Origin: an uncultured Roseburia sp.
GTDB lineage: Bacteria; Bacillota; Clostridia; Lachnospirales; Lachnospiraceae
Length of the DNA: 64,000 nt
Reading direction: 5' to 3'
Assembly: GCA_910587865.1 (NCBI GenBank)
Contig: CAJUNX010000004.1
Coordinates: 9,066 to 73,065 of the forward strand
Shown: positions 33,575 through 42,998 of the stretch, piece after piece
How positions within the stretch are numbered: the stretch's first letter is position 1
How the letters are laid out: every line of letters begins with the position of its first letter
Made by a program: the position numbers and the translations under genes
Notes under the pieces: model-generated
Told to the model about the DNA's origin: nothing
Database searches by the model: none
Seen by the model: only the letters and a program-made list of their open reading frames with translations

Positions 33575-34768
33575 TCACAGCGTCTTTTTTACGAGTTTCC
33601 CGCGCACGATGACCCCGGCAATCTCATTCTTTTCGTCGAGCAGCACAAGATCCGCGTCTTTGCCGTCCGCGATCGATCCCTTTCGGTCATACACGCCGAT
33701 CAGACGGGCCGGGTTTTCCGTCATCATCGGAAGCACCTCCTCTAACGGCCGTCCGGTAAACGCCAGCAGGTTTTTGAGCGCGACGTCTGACGTCAGTGTG
33801 CTTCCGGCTCTCACATCCGCGGCTGCAAGCCTTGCGTCCCCGTCCTTTACGACAATGTCGTTGACACCGAGCCGGTAATTTCCGTCCGGCAGCCCGGCAG
33901 CCATGATGGAGTCCGAGACCGCCACGACACGATCCGTTCCCTTTGTCTTTACATACAGCCGCACCGTTCCCGGATGCAGGTGCCTGCCGTCGCAGATCAT
34001 CTCACAGTAGATATCGGATTCTAACGCCGCACCCCAGATCGCCGGCTCATGCTGGTGCAAAAGCCGCATGGCGTTTCCGGTGTGCGTCGATGCCGCGGCT
34101 CCCTGTACGATGGCCCGCATGGCCGTGTCGTAATCCGCGCCGGAGTGCCCGATCGCCACCGTGATCCCAAGCTCCTTTAAGTCCGGGATCATGTCGATCA
34201 CACCTTCCACCTCCGGCGAGACGGTCATATAGCGGATGCCGCCCTCCGCGAGCTTCTGATAGTGCGCCGCGAGATCCGCATTGCCCTTCTGCAGCAGCTC
34301 CTCCGGCATCGCACCCTTATACGCAGACGAGAGAAACGGCCCTTCCAGGTGAATGCCGAGAAGCTCCGCTCCTTCGCGGCAGCTGTCGCGGCAGGCCAGG
34401 TACTGCCGGATACACCACTCTGTCTGCTCCACGGTATCGGTCAGAACGGACGCCAGCCAGGCCGTCGTGCCGTTTTCTGCAAAAAACATTCCGATCTTCT
34501 CAAAATCGTCCGCCGTCGCTGCGTTGACGTCGATCCCCACCGCGCCGTGAGTGTGAATATCAAGAAATCCCGGCACGACCTTTAAGCCGCGCGCGTCGAT
34601 GATTTCCTCACCGCTCTGTCCGGCTTCCTGCGCGGGCTTTGCATCCTCCCCGGCCGCTGCGCTCACACCGTCATCCGGCAGAAGTCGTGTTATCTTCCCC
34701 TGTGAAATCTCAAGCGTTCCCCTGACAAACCGGTGATCTGCATAAATGTCCCCGTTGATAATCCGCAT
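33575..34768 (-). CDS. nagA: N-acetylglucosamine-6-phosphate deacetylase
   Basis: A 397-residue amidohydrolase converting N-acetylglucosamine 6-phosphate to glucosamine 6-phosphate and acetate, in amino-sugar recycling. Motifs are FLDIHTHGAVGIDVN near residue 70, LGIHLEGPFLS, AIGHSGADYD and VAVSDSIMAAG with the catalytic aspartate. Length matches the family. Residues about 37-60 form a short Gly/Glu-rich insert. No nagB is present in the window. GGGGGAT precedes the start. It lies upstream of the PHP gene, so its products may join with cell-wall recycling or with the envelope glycan genes downstream. Confidence 0.93.
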   Translation of the reverse strand: MRIINGDIYADHRFVRGTLEISQGKITRLLPDDGVSAAAGEDAKPAQEAGQSGEEIIDARGLKVVPGFLDIHTHGAVGIDVNAATADDFEKIGMFFAENGTTAWLASVLTDTVEQTEWCIRQYLACRDSCREGAELLGIHLEGPFLSSAYKGAMPEELLQKGNADLAAHYQKLAEGGIRYMTVSPEVEGVIDMIPDLKELGITVAIGHSGADYDTAMRAIVQGAAASTHTGNAMRLLHQHEPAIWGAALESDIYCEMICDGRHLHPGTVRLYVKTKGTDRVVAVSDSIMAAGLPDGNYRLGVNDIVVKDGDARLAAADVRAGSTLTSDVALKNLLAFTGRPLEEVLPMMTENPARLIGVYDRKGSIADGKDADLVLLDEKNEIAGVIVRGKLVKKTL

Positions 34769-34818
34769 AAAATATCCCCCTTTTCTCCTTCTTCGTTCCT
34801 TTTATTTTCTGCGTTCTT

Positions 34819-36018
34819 TTATTTCCATTGCCCCGGAAAATACTGTTTCCGGGGTGCATCAAACTGCTCCGTAAACCGCTCATTTTCCTGTTCTGACAGG
34901 TTCTCATAAACCTCTGGCTCATAAAACCTGGCGCCGGGCAGATGAAGACCGCCCTCTGCGAGCTCCAGTCCCATAAACGCGTCAAAATTTTTCCCGTCCG
35001 CAGTCGTGATCCCAAACCGGTCGCAGGTCACAAACCCGTGTCTGGGATAATAATCCGGTTCCCCGCAGATGATGATTCCCACATAACCGGCTTTGCGCGA
35101 AAGACCGATGGTCTCACGGAGCAGACGCGTCCCCACCCCGCAGCCCTGCCACTCCGGCGCCACGCACAAAGGCCCGAACAGCAGCGCCTTCTTTTCTTCC
35201 TGCTCCCTTCGGAGCGTGGCCTGCGCATAAAAGATCGCGCCGACAATCTGATCGCCGTCCACCGCGACCCGCGAGAGTCCCGGCAGATACGCCGCGTCCT
35301 CCCGCAGCCTGTGCACCAGAAGATGCTCGTCACAGCCCATGCGGTACTTATTCCAGAATGCCCGCAGCACCATCTGCTCCGTCTGGCGGTACTCGTCCTT
35401 TTGCTCCTCCCGGATTACAACTGTCTCCCCCGCCTTCGGCCCTTTTCGACGCAGCAGATACGCCATATCGATGCGTACCTCCTTCCGCTCCGGATCGCGG
35501 TTCGAATAGCAGCAGCTGTCAAAACCGGCCAGCTCAAACCCTTCCTTTTGATAAAACGCAATCGCACCGACATTGCAGGACTGCGTCTCCAGAATAACGG
35601 CACGCCTGTGCTCTAAGACAGCCTGCTCTTTTGCGACCGCCATCAGCTCGTGCCCGATCCCCTGCCTCCTGAAATCCTCGTGCACCCAGAGCTCCGTGAC
35701 GATCAGGCGGTTGCTCCATTCCTCCGGACAGGTCTCGATGCAGGCGAAAAGCTCTTTTCCGTTCTCCCCGTCCGCGACAATGCCCCATGCGCACGCCTTC
35801 TCCCAGTAAGGCTGATAGAGCTTATCCGGAAAATCATATTCCTCCGGATAGTGGGATACCGGCTCCTTAAATCTGCGTTTTTCCAGCTTCACCCCGTACC
35901 CGTCGCCGGTCTCTGACACGGTCACGTCGTAATACTGATCCGTTGTATACCGCATCGGAATTGTCGTTCCCTCCCACTGCTCCTTCGGGAGATGGATGAT
36001 ATCGTGATGATGGTTCAT
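34819..36018 (-). CDS. Two-domain GNAT acetyltransferase fusion
   Basis: A 399-residue protein with two GNAT N-acetyltransferase domains in tandem. The first spans about 85-190, with the acetyl-CoA loop VHEDFRRQGIGHELM; the second spans about 205-330, with VAPEWQGCGVGTRLLRE. A third, unassigned region forms the C-terminus. Each domain alone would be a typical 150-residue enzyme, so this is a fusion; the second resembles YhbS-like acetyltransferases (PDYYPRHGF motif). Targets are unknown. It is 50 bp upstream of nagA on the same strand. Confidence 0.88.
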   Translation of the reverse strand: MNHHHDIIHLPKEQWEGTTIPMRYTTDQYYDVTVSETGDGYGVKLEKRRFKEPVSHYPEEYDFPDKLYQPYWEKACAWGIVADGENGKELFACIETCPEEWSNRLIVTELWVHEDFRRQGIGHELMAVAKEQAVLEHRRAVILETQSCNVGAIAFYQKEGFELAGFDSCCYSNRDPERKEVRIDMAYLLRRKGPKAGETVVIREEQKDEYRQTEQMVLRAFWNKYRMGCDEHLLVHRLREDAAYLPGLSRVAVDGDQIVGAIFYAQATLRREQEEKKALLFGPLCVAPEWQGCGVGTRLLRETIGLSRKAGYVGIIICGEPDYYPRHGFVTCDRFGITTADGKNFDAFMGLELAEGGLHLPGARFYEPEVYENLSEQENERFTEQFDAPRKQYFPGQWK

Positions 36019-36139
36019 AAATTCTCCATTCCGGAGCGTTTATACGGCGAGGTCCGCCCGGGCCTGTCTGTGACGCTCCGGCACAAACAGCCGTGTGAAA
36101 CTCATCTGTCGGGCTGATTGTTCACATTACTCCTCCCTG

Positions 36140-38083
36140 TCAGCCCGCCACGGCGCGCCCGTCCACAAACAGCTGACACCAGAGCTCCGCATTGATGGCC
36201 TTCCACACCACCATCGCGTTGTCCCCCTCGGTTAAGCTGCCGTAACATTTCTCAAAATATGCGGTATCGATCATCCCGCGCCGCCGCATTCCCGGCAGGA
36301 TCTGACCGCCGATATAGTCCCGCATCCGGTCGTTCTGAATATAGGATGACAGCGGCACACGCAGCGCCATCTTCGTCCGGAAGGCAAAATCCTCCCCGAA
36401 CGTCCGCGCGCTTAAGCGTTTTAACAGATATTTCCCCTCGTAGGACTGTGAAAAATCCATATTTCCGGATCGGATCATCCGGCGGTATGTGTGGCGCATC
36501 AGCTCACGCTCCGGGATCTCAAACATGTACCGGACCAGCTCGTTATCCAGAAACGGCACGCGGTTCTCCACGGAATTGGCCATGCAGGTCTTGTTCTGCT
36601 TCTCGCAGAGACTGACCAGCTCCCCCTTAAAAAAGAGCTTTCTCGCCCGGTCGAACGCCGTTCCGGTAAACGAGCGCACGAGATCCCGCCGCTCCTCCAG
36701 AAACCCTTCATTCGTATATTCCGGAAAAATCCTTCTGCACGCTTCCTCCGGCAGCTGCCCGTCAAAGCTTAGGAGAAAACGGTCGCTGTCCGCCGAGACA
36801 TCCACCCCGGAAAACTTTCGCCGGAACAAAGGCCCCGACACTTTCCGGATATCCTCGCAGAGCTTAAAGCCCGGAAAATTGTTATATCCGCCGCAGACCT
36901 CATCCGCTCCTTCCCCGCTGATGAGAACAGTAACGTCCTTCCTCGCGTTTTTGGAAAATTCAAACACCCCGACCGGACCCGGCTCGTTTAAAAACCGCTC
37001 ATATGCATAGACGCTTCGCTCTAAATTTGCGATAAAATGCTCCGAATCCATATCGAATTTTTTGATGTCGAGATTCAGGCACGAGGCCGCGTGGTCGATC
37101 CATGGCTCCTCGTCGTGCGCCGCGGATCCGCGGTTTGTCAGGGAAAACCCGAGCAGCTTCTCCCCGCGGTCCTGATAAATTTCCTTCACATACTTCGCGA
37201 GCAGCGTCGAATCGACGCCCCCCGAAAACTGGACGCCGAGACTGACGTCGCTGATCGTCTGCCGCTTCACGCACTCCCGGATCAGCGCCTCGCACTCCTC
37301 CAGAAAATCCCTGCCCGCGGAGCGCTTCTGCCTGTAGTCATTTAAATCAAAATACTGATGCTCCGTGATCCGGCAGTCCTGCTCTGTGTCCGCCTCCAGA
37401 TAATACCCCGGCTCCACACTCCTCGCGTGCGCATACATCGCATCGTTCGGATTGCAGCATAAAAACAGCTTGGAAAACGTATTCCGGTTCACCCGGCGGT
37501 CGAAATCCTTAAGATGCCGAAAGCATTTGATCTCGCTGGCCCAGACCAGACGCTCCCCGTCCGTCTGCACATAGACCGGAATGATCCCGAACCGGTCGCG
37601 CGCGATATAGAGCTTTCCCTTTCGCGCATCGTATAAGGCGATCGCAAACATGCCGTTTAACATGCCGATCATCTTCTCAAAACCGTAGAGCAGATACAGA
37701 TGCAGGATCACCTCCGTGTCGGAATGCCCGCAAAACTCCCGGATCCCGTTCTGCTTTAGCTGCTCCCGCAATTCATTGACATTGTAAATCTCCCCGTTAA
37801 AGGTGAGCACGGTTTTCTGATCCGGCGAGAGCATCGGCTGATGGCCCGCCATCGACACATCCTGAATGCTGAGCCGGTCAAAGCCAAAGATGCCCAAAAG
37901 AGAATCCGGCAGCTCTGCCGCCCGCTCCGCCGGGATGAGCGCCCGCTCCGGCGAGATGCCGCAGACGCCCGTATCGTCCGGGCCGCGGTGCCGGATCGCG
38001 GCAAGCATGTCATCGATCTCCTGCTTTGCCACGGGCGGCAGCTTTTCTTTTCGTTTATTGATAAAACCCGCTATTCCACACAT
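36140..38083 (-). CDS. asnB: Asparagine synthetase (glutamine-hydrolysing)
   Basis: A 647-residue class II asparagine synthetase. The glutaminase domain begins directly with the nucleophile Cys2 in MCGIAGF and includes RHRGPDDTG; the synthetase domain has the PP-loop FSGGVDST and SGEGADEVCGGY. It makes asparagine from aspartate, glutamine and ATP; several paralogs instead amidate cell-surface sugars or peptides. Being adjacent to a TupA-like ATP-grasp protein and near glycosyltransferases suggests a possible envelope role, but ordinary asparagine synthesis cannot be excluded. GAGGAGTGA precedes the start. Confidence 0.92.
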   Translation of the reverse strand: MCGIAGFINKRKEKLPPVAKQEIDDMLAAIRHRGPDDTGVCGISPERALIPAERAAELPDSLLGIFGFDRLSIQDVSMAGHQPMLSPDQKTVLTFNGEIYNVNELREQLKQNGIREFCGHSDTEVILHLYLLYGFEKMIGMLNGMFAIALYDARKGKLYIARDRFGIIPVYVQTDGERLVWASEIKCFRHLKDFDRRVNRNTFSKLFLCCNPNDAMYAHARSVEPGYYLEADTEQDCRITEHQYFDLNDYRQKRSAGRDFLEECEALIRECVKRQTISDVSLGVQFSGGVDSTLLAKYVKEIYQDRGEKLLGFSLTNRGSAAHDEEPWIDHAASCLNLDIKKFDMDSEHFIANLERSVYAYERFLNEPGPVGVFEFSKNARKDVTVLISGEGADEVCGGYNNFPGFKLCEDIRKVSGPLFRRKFSGVDVSADSDRFLLSFDGQLPEEACRRIFPEYTNEGFLEERRDLVRSFTGTAFDRARKLFFKGELVSLCEKQNKTCMANSVENRVPFLDNELVRYMFEIPERELMRHTYRRMIRSGNMDFSQSYEGKYLLKRLSARTFGEDFAFRTKMALRVPLSSYIQNDRMRDYIGGQILPGMRRRGMIDTAYFEKCYGSLTEGDNAMVVWKAINAELWCQLFVDGRAVAG

Positions 38084-38162
38084 GTCTTGTCACTCCTCTG
38101 ATGCCGGGACGCTTCCCCGGGACGATTTTTCGGCGCCGGGCGCTGACAGTCACATCTGCCCC

Positions 38163-39062
38163 TCACTTCGCGCCGTTTTCCGTCTTTAAGGTCAGCCAGC
38201 TGCCCCACTCCTCCGCCGTTCCCTCAGGCGTCAGATGCATGAATCCCCCTGTCGGGATAAACGTCATCTCGGAAATATAGATCTTTCCGTCAATATTGTA
38301 CAGATCGACCCGGACAAACGGGAACTCCCGGCAGAGCAGCGCCGCCGTCTGCTTCATCTTCCCGAAATTCTTCGGCTTTTGTATCGTGCGCCAGTCCGGG
38401 CGGTTCTCATGCCCGTGAAGCGAGACGTCCAGGTGATTCCACTCCATATCGAAATAATCGTAATATTTGTCGTATTCGCCGTTCTCTCCGTTTGCGGACA
38501 TATACATCACCTTCGGCATACCGTTAAAACAGTAAAACTTAAACGTGGAGATATCGTCCCCCAGATACTGCTCCACGATGATCTTCTTGCGGATAAACTT
38601 GTACTGAAGCTCGCCGAATTCCTTCCAGTAGTCCTGATGCAGCCAGTGCTCCAGCTTCTTTTTACAGTCTTCGGTATCGAGCGTTTTTTTATCCTTACAG
38701 ATGATATTAAATCCGCATCCGTGGTTGCATTTGATCACAAACTGATCCGGCAGCTCCTCAAACGGAATCTGATCCGGCGTATTGTACGCGCCGTACAGCT
38801 CCGGGAGCAGGTCGGTCATGCCTCTCTCGGTCAGATACCTGCGGATCCTGTATTTGTCGATGCAGTTTGTGACGACCGGGTTATTATAGTAATCATGCAG
38901 CTTCAGATACTGGAGTTTTTCATTGATGCTGCCCGGATGCTTTAAATCCAGTTTTTCCCCGAAATTGCCCTTGTAGAGCTCTTTTGTCAGGTGCACCGGC
39001 ATATAGCTGCTCATGAAATGTCTCTTTTCTCTCGATAACTGCTCTCTAAAATTCATAAACAT
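38163..39062 (-). CDS. TupA-like ATP-grasp family protein
   Basis: A 299-residue member of the TupA-like ATP-grasp group, named for teichuronopeptide synthesis in Bacillus. Visible are KYRIRRYLTERG, PDQFVIKCNHGCGFNIICKDK (ATP-binding loop), IIVEQYLGDD, and VRVDLYNIDGKIYISEMTFIP with the metal-binding Glu. ATP-grasp enzymes ligate a carboxylate to an amine, so it may add an amino acid to a surface polysaccharide. Two start codons four codons apart (39062 and 39053) are both possible. It lies 79 bp upstream of asnB on the same strand, probably one operon. Confidence 0.85.
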   Translation of the reverse strand: MFMNFREQLSREKRHFMSSYMPVHLTKELYKGNFGEKLDLKHPGSINEKLQYLKLHDYYNNPVVTNCIDKYRIRRYLTERGMTDLLPELYGAYNTPDQIPFEELPDQFVIKCNHGCGFNIICKDKKTLDTEDCKKKLEHWLHQDYWKEFGELQYKFIRKKIIVEQYLGDDISTFKFYCFNGMPKVMYMSANGENGEYDKYYDYFDMEWNHLDVSLHGHENRPDWRTIQKPKNFGKMKQTAALLCREFPFVRVDLYNIDGKIYISEMTFIPTGGFMHLTPEGTAEEWGSWLTLKTENGAK

Positions 39063-39167
39063 TCCTTCCTCCCATTGATTCTCCTTATTCTACCGCGCTC
39101 ACCCCGCTTTGTCCATATGTTCTATCTTAATTTATTCTGAATGTTCATCCGGGCGGACGCAAAGGCT

Positions 39168-39197
39168 TGACAGCCCGGCCATTATCAGACACAATAA
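39168..39197 (+). promoter_or_regulatory. Promoter of the GNAT gene
   Basis: TTGACA at 39168-39173 and ACAATA at 39192-39197, 18 bases apart, lie 30 bp before the plus-strand GNAT gene in the divergent region with the TupA-like gene. Confidence 0.5.
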
Positions 39198-39226
39198 AAG
39201 AAAAACAGAAAGAGACAGGATAAAAA

Positions 39227-39775
39227 ATGATATTTGAGGAAAAGAGACAAACCTTAAAAGACGGCCGTATCTGCATCCTCCGGCCGGTTAAAACAGACGA
39301 CGCAAAAGACATGATCGCATTTCTTCGCACCGTATCGTCGGAGACCCCGTTCCTTCTCAGAAATGAGGATGAAGTCACCTTTACCGTCGAAGCGGAGGAG
39401 GCGCTTCTGAACGACCGACGGCAAAGTCCCCGCGAACTCATGCTCGTGGCCGAAGTGGATGGCGTGATTGCGGGTAACTGCGGCATTCTTTCGATCGGTA
39501 ATCTCCGGCGTGTTTCTCACCGGTGCGGGTTTGCAATCGCACTGAAGAAAACCTTCTGGAATCTCGGCATCGGTTCCGCCATGATGGACTATGCATTCTG
39601 TCTGGCCAAAAGCATGAACTACGAACAGATGGAACTCGAGGTGGTTGACGGGAACGACCGCGCAAAGCGTTTATATGAGCGATTCGGCTTCCGGGAAACC
39701 GGGAAAAATATCCGTGCTCTGAAATATGACGACGGAAGTTACAGAGATGAGTATAAGATGGTAAAGCTGCTATAA
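39227..39775 (+). CDS. GNAT-family N-acetyltransferase
   Basis: A single-domain GNAT enzyme of 182 residues. The acetyl-CoA-binding loop is KKTFWNLGIGSAMMDYAF (about 105-122), followed by the conserved NDRAKRLYERFGFRETG. It resembles RimJ/SpeG-like acetyltransferases of unknown target. AGACAGGAT precedes the ATG. It stands alone on the plus strand, ending at a hairpin that separates it from the convergent peptide-transporter operon. Confidence 0.9.
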   Translation: MIFEEKRQTLKDGRICILRPVKTDDAKDMIAFLRTVSSETPFLLRNEDEVTFTVEAEEALLNDRRQSPRELMLVAEVDGVIAGNCGILSIGNLRRVSHRCGFAIALKKTFWNLGIGSAMMDYAFCLAKSMNYEQMELEVVDGNDRAKRLYERFGFRETGKNIRALKYDDGSYRDEYKMVKLL

Positions 39776-39812
39776 AAACATGAGGAGACAGGGCCGATTT
39801 GCCCCGTCTCCC
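39776..39812. terminator. Hairpin terminator between convergent units
   Basis: An 11-bp stem with one mismatch (39784-39794 with 39801-39811) follows the GNAT gene. Read on the minus strand, the stem is followed by CATGTTTTTAT, so it can end the transporter operon; on the plus strand the T-run is missing. Confidence 0.6.
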
Positions 39813-39983
39813 CACAGTCCTGCCGCAGATTCAGCGTTGTTCCTCTCTGATCTGGCTTTTTCATGGCGATGCCGGCCACCACAATCACGGGCATCAGCGC
39901 GTACCGCAGACTTTAACATCAGCGGATTCCAGAACTTTTTTCATCTCGGAACACCTCGCTTTCTTTTCTATACAATTTTTTAC

Positions 39984-41003
39984 TTATGAAAGCGCGTTTC
40001 CTTTCCGCATCGTCCCCACCGCATTCTCGAGCGGATGGTGGCACACACAGAAATGTCCCGGTGAGAGCTCCCTCGGCTCTGGCGCCGTCTTCCTGCACTC
40101 CTCCGTGGCATAGCGGCATCTCGTGTGAAAATGACATCCAGGCGGGGGCGCCGACGGCGAGGGCAGATCTCCCTCTAAGATCACTTTCTCCCTCTTCTCC
40201 CGCAGCTCGGGGTCCGGGATCGGCACGGCCGCCATCAGCCCTTCCGTGTACGGGTGACGCGGTCTGGCAAAGATCTCCTCCGTCCTCGCGTACTCCACGA
40301 TACGTCCCAGATACATGACGGCCACATGCGTGCTCACGTGCTTGATGGAAGGCAGCGCGTGCGAGATAAAGATATAAGTCAGGTCAAATTCCTTCTGCAG
40401 CCGTTTTAACAGATTTAAGATCTGCGCCTGAATCGAGACGTCAAGCGCGGAGATCGGCTCGTCACAGATGATCAGCTTCGGGCGCAGGGCGAGCGCTCTG
40501 GCGATGCCGATCCGCTGTCTCTGTCCGCCGGAAAACTCATGCGGAAACCTCCCGATGTATTCCGGCGGGAGCCCGACCACCTCCATCAGTCTGCACACGC
40601 GTTCCCGAAGCTCTTCCTTCCCCAGATTCTCATTTGCCAGAAACGGTTCCGCAATCAGCTGAAAGACACGCATACGCGGATTTAAAGAGGAATAGGGATC
40701 CTGAAAAATCATCTGGATGTCTCTGCGCAGAGGCTTTATCTCACGGCCTGTCATCTTTGAAAGATCCTTCCCCTCGAACAGGATCTCTCCCTCCGTGGGA
40801 TCCAGCAGACGTATGATGCAGTTCCCGGTCGTTGATTTCCCGCAGCCGCTCTCCCCCACGAGACCGAGCGTCTCCCCCTTCTTCACGGTAAAACTGACGT
40901 CGTCCACCGCGCGCAGATACCGCTTTTCTTTTCCGAACGAAAACCCGTGCGTGATATCAAAATATTTTTTCAGATGCTTCACTTCCAGTAAATTCTCTGC
41001 CAT
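39984..41003 (-). CDS. Peptide ABC transporter ATPase, OppF/DppF type
   Basis: A 339-residue ATPase with Walker [10 protein letters not shown], signature FSGGQRQRIGIARAL, Walker B LIICDEPISALD, and the C-terminal oligopeptide domain including HTRCRYATEECR and a conserved cysteine set. It energises dipeptide/oligopeptide import with the OppD-type partner. Start placed at ATG 41003 after GAGGGGAACG; a GTG directly abutting the previous stop (41021) is the alternative. Last gene of the operon. Confidence 0.95.
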   Translation of the reverse strand: MAENLLEVKHLKKYFDITHGFSFGKEKRYLRAVDDVSFTVKKGETLGLVGESGCGKSTTGNCIIRLLDPTEGEILFEGKDLSKMTGREIKPLRRDIQMIFQDPYSSLNPRMRVFQLIAEPFLANENLGKEELRERVCRLMEVVGLPPEYIGRFPHEFSGGQRQRIGIARALALRPKLIICDEPISALDVSIQAQILNLLKRLQKEFDLTYIFISHALPSIKHVSTHVAVMYLGRIVEYARTEEIFARPRHPYTEGLMAAVPIPDPELREKREKVILEGDLPSPSAPPPGCHFHTRCRYATEECRKTAPEPRELSPGHFCVCHHPLENAVGTMRKGNALS

Positions 41004-41021
41004 CGTTCCCCTCGCTTCCAC

Positions 41022-42023
41022 TTACAGCTTTCCCTGTGCCAGAATACAGCGGGACGCATGTCCCTCTCCCACCGGTACAAGCGGCGGGATCGCAGCCTTA
41101 CATGCCACGGCCGCCTCACCGCAGCGCGGGTGAAAGCGGCAGCCGCAGGGCAGGTTCGCAAGACCCGGCACCGTCCCCGTAATCGGCTCTAATTCCCCCG
41201 CCTCGTCCTGCACGCGGATGGTACTGTTTAACAGTCCTTTTGTGTACGGATGATTCGGGTGATGAAACAGGCTGTATACATCCGCAGATTCCACGATCTG
41301 TCCGGTGTACATCACCATGACCCGGTCCGCCATCTCCGCAACCACTCCCAGATCATGCGTGATAAACAGGATGGAAGTGTCAAACTCGCGGATCAGCTCT
41401 TTCATCAGATGAAGAATCTGCGCCTGGATCGTGACGTCAAGCGCGGTCGTCGGTTCGTCCGCAATCAGAAGCCCGGGGTTGCAGCAAAGCGCGATCGCGA
41501 TCATGACACGCTGGCGCATCCCTCCCGAAAGCTCGTGGGGATAGCTCTTATAGACCTCCTCCGGGCGCGGAATTCCGGTCTTTTTTATCATCTCTATGCT
41601 CTTTTCCTTCGCCTGTGCCCTCGTACAGCCCGGAATATGCGTCAGAAACTGCTCCGAGATCTGATTCCCGATCGTAAAGAGCGGATTTAAACTCGTCAGC
41701 GGATCCTGAAAAATCATGGAAAGCTTTGTGCCGCGCAGTTTGCGCTTCTCCTTTGGCGGAAGCTTTAACAGATCCACCCCGTCAAGGAGAATCTCGCCTG
41801 CAAACACCTCTCCGGGCCGCTGGATCAGTCCCATAATCGCAAGACTGGTCACGCTCTTCCCGCAGCCGCTCTCCCCGACGAGCGCCAGAAGCTCCCCTTT
41901 TTTTACGGTAAAATCAAGATGCTCCACCGCGTTTACATATCCCTGTCTGCCCTTAAACCGGATGCCGAGATCCTTCACCTCAAGCAGTGTCTTCGCATCC
42001 TGTGTTTCAATTCCTGTACTCAT
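41022..42023 (-). CDS. Peptide ABC transporter ATPase, OppD/DppD type
   Basis: A 333-residue ATPase with Walker [10 protein letters not shown], signature [15 protein letters not shown], Walker [13 protein letters not shown], and the C-terminal [12 protein letters not shown] region. It pairs with the OppF-type ATPase encoded immediately downstream. It starts 14 bp after the permease gene, with GAGGGGTGAT as ribosome site. Confidence 0.95.
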   Translation of the reverse strand: MSTGIETQDAKTLLEVKDLGIRFKGRQGYVNAVEHLDFTVKKGELLALVGESGCGKSVTSLAIMGLIQRPGEVFAGEILLDGVDLLKLPPKEKRKLRGTKLSMIFQDPLTSLNPLFTIGNQISEQFLTHIPGCTRAQAKEKSIEMIKKTGIPRPEEVYKSYPHELSGGMRQRVMIAIALCCNPGLLIADEPTTALDVTIQAQILHLMKELIREFDTSILFITHDLGVVAEMADRVMVMYTGQIVESADVYSLFHHPNHPYTKGLLNSTIRVQDEAGELEPITGTVPGLANLPCGCRFHPRCGEAAVACKAAIPPLVPVGEGHASRCILAQGKL

Positions 42024-42037
42024 GTATGATCACCCCT

Positions 42038-42952
42038 CTAACGAAGTCCCTGATTCTTTGGATCCAGCACGTCTCTCAGCCAGTTTCCGAGCAGCATAAT
42101 GCCGAGCACGGTCACGGAAATCGCGATTCCCGGAAATGTCGCCATCCACCAGTTGGTCGCCAGATAATTCCTCCCGTCCGAGAGCATGACGCCCCAGGAC
42201 ACCGTCGGCGGCTGTATGCCGAGTCCGAGAAAGCTTAAGGATGCCTCGATCAGAATACTGGTCGCCACGGACAGGGTCGACACAACGATAAATGTAGGCA
42301 GGATGTTCGGGAGAATATGCTTTAACATAATCTGAATGCCCGAAGTACCGATCGTGCGGGCCGCCTTCACATACTCCTGTCCTTTCAGCCCCAGCACCTC
42401 GCTTCGGATCATTCTCGCGTAAAACGGCCAGGTCGTCACGCCGATGACAAAGACCAGCGTCAGAACGCCCGTGCGCATCACCGCCAGAATCACCATCGCA
42501 AACAGGGTCAGCGGAATCGAGTGAAACGCGTCCGTGATACGCATGATGACCGAATCCACCCATCCGCCGAAATAACCGGATAAGAGTCCCATCACCGTGC
42601 CGATGATTCCCGCCACGACCACGGAAAAGATTCCGACCAGAAGCGAGACACGCGATCCGATCAGCACCCTTGAAAAGACGTCTCGCCCCAGGATATCCGT
42701 GCCTAAAATATGCGCCGTCGAACCTCCCTCTGCCCAGCACGGAGGCTCCGCCATATGAACCAGATCGATCTCTTCCGGCGCGTAGGGCATCAGTGCGCCC
42801 GCGCAAAGAGCGATCAGCATCACAATCACTACAATGATAAAACCTGTCATCCCGGACGGGCTTTTTAAAAGCAGCCGGGGGAGGTCAAATAGAATGGAAT
42901 GTTCTTTTGTATATTTCTTATTGTCCGAGCGTGTCGCTGCATCTGCCTGCAT
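42038..42952 (-). CDS. Peptide ABC transporter permease, OppC/DppC type
   Basis: A 304-residue permease with the N-terminal segment GFIIVVIVMLIALCAGALM, the periplasmic HILGTDILGRDVFSRVL motif typical of DppC and OppC, and the cytoplasmic EAA loop VKAARTIGTSGIQIMLKHILPN. Six membrane segments. Together with the OppB-type subunit it makes the peptide channel. Confidence 0.95.
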   Translation of the reverse strand: MQADAATRSDNKKYTKEHSILFDLPRLLLKSPSGMTGFIIVVIVMLIALCAGALMPYAPEEIDLVHMAEPPCWAEGGSTAHILGTDILGRDVFSRVLIGSRVSLLVGIFSVVVAGIIGTVMGLLSGYFGGWVDSVIMRITDAFHSIPLTLFAMVILAVMRTGVLTLVFVIGVTTWPFYARMIRSEVLGLKGQEYVKAARTIGTSGIQIMLKHILPNILPTFIVVSTLSVATSILIEASLSFLGLGIQPPTVSWGVMLSDGRNYLATNWWMATFPGIAISVTVLGIMLLGNWLRDVLDPKNQGLR

Positions 42953-42998
42953 ATCTCTCCTGTCCTTTCCACACGAATTGTCTGCCCCGTCGCCGCCG

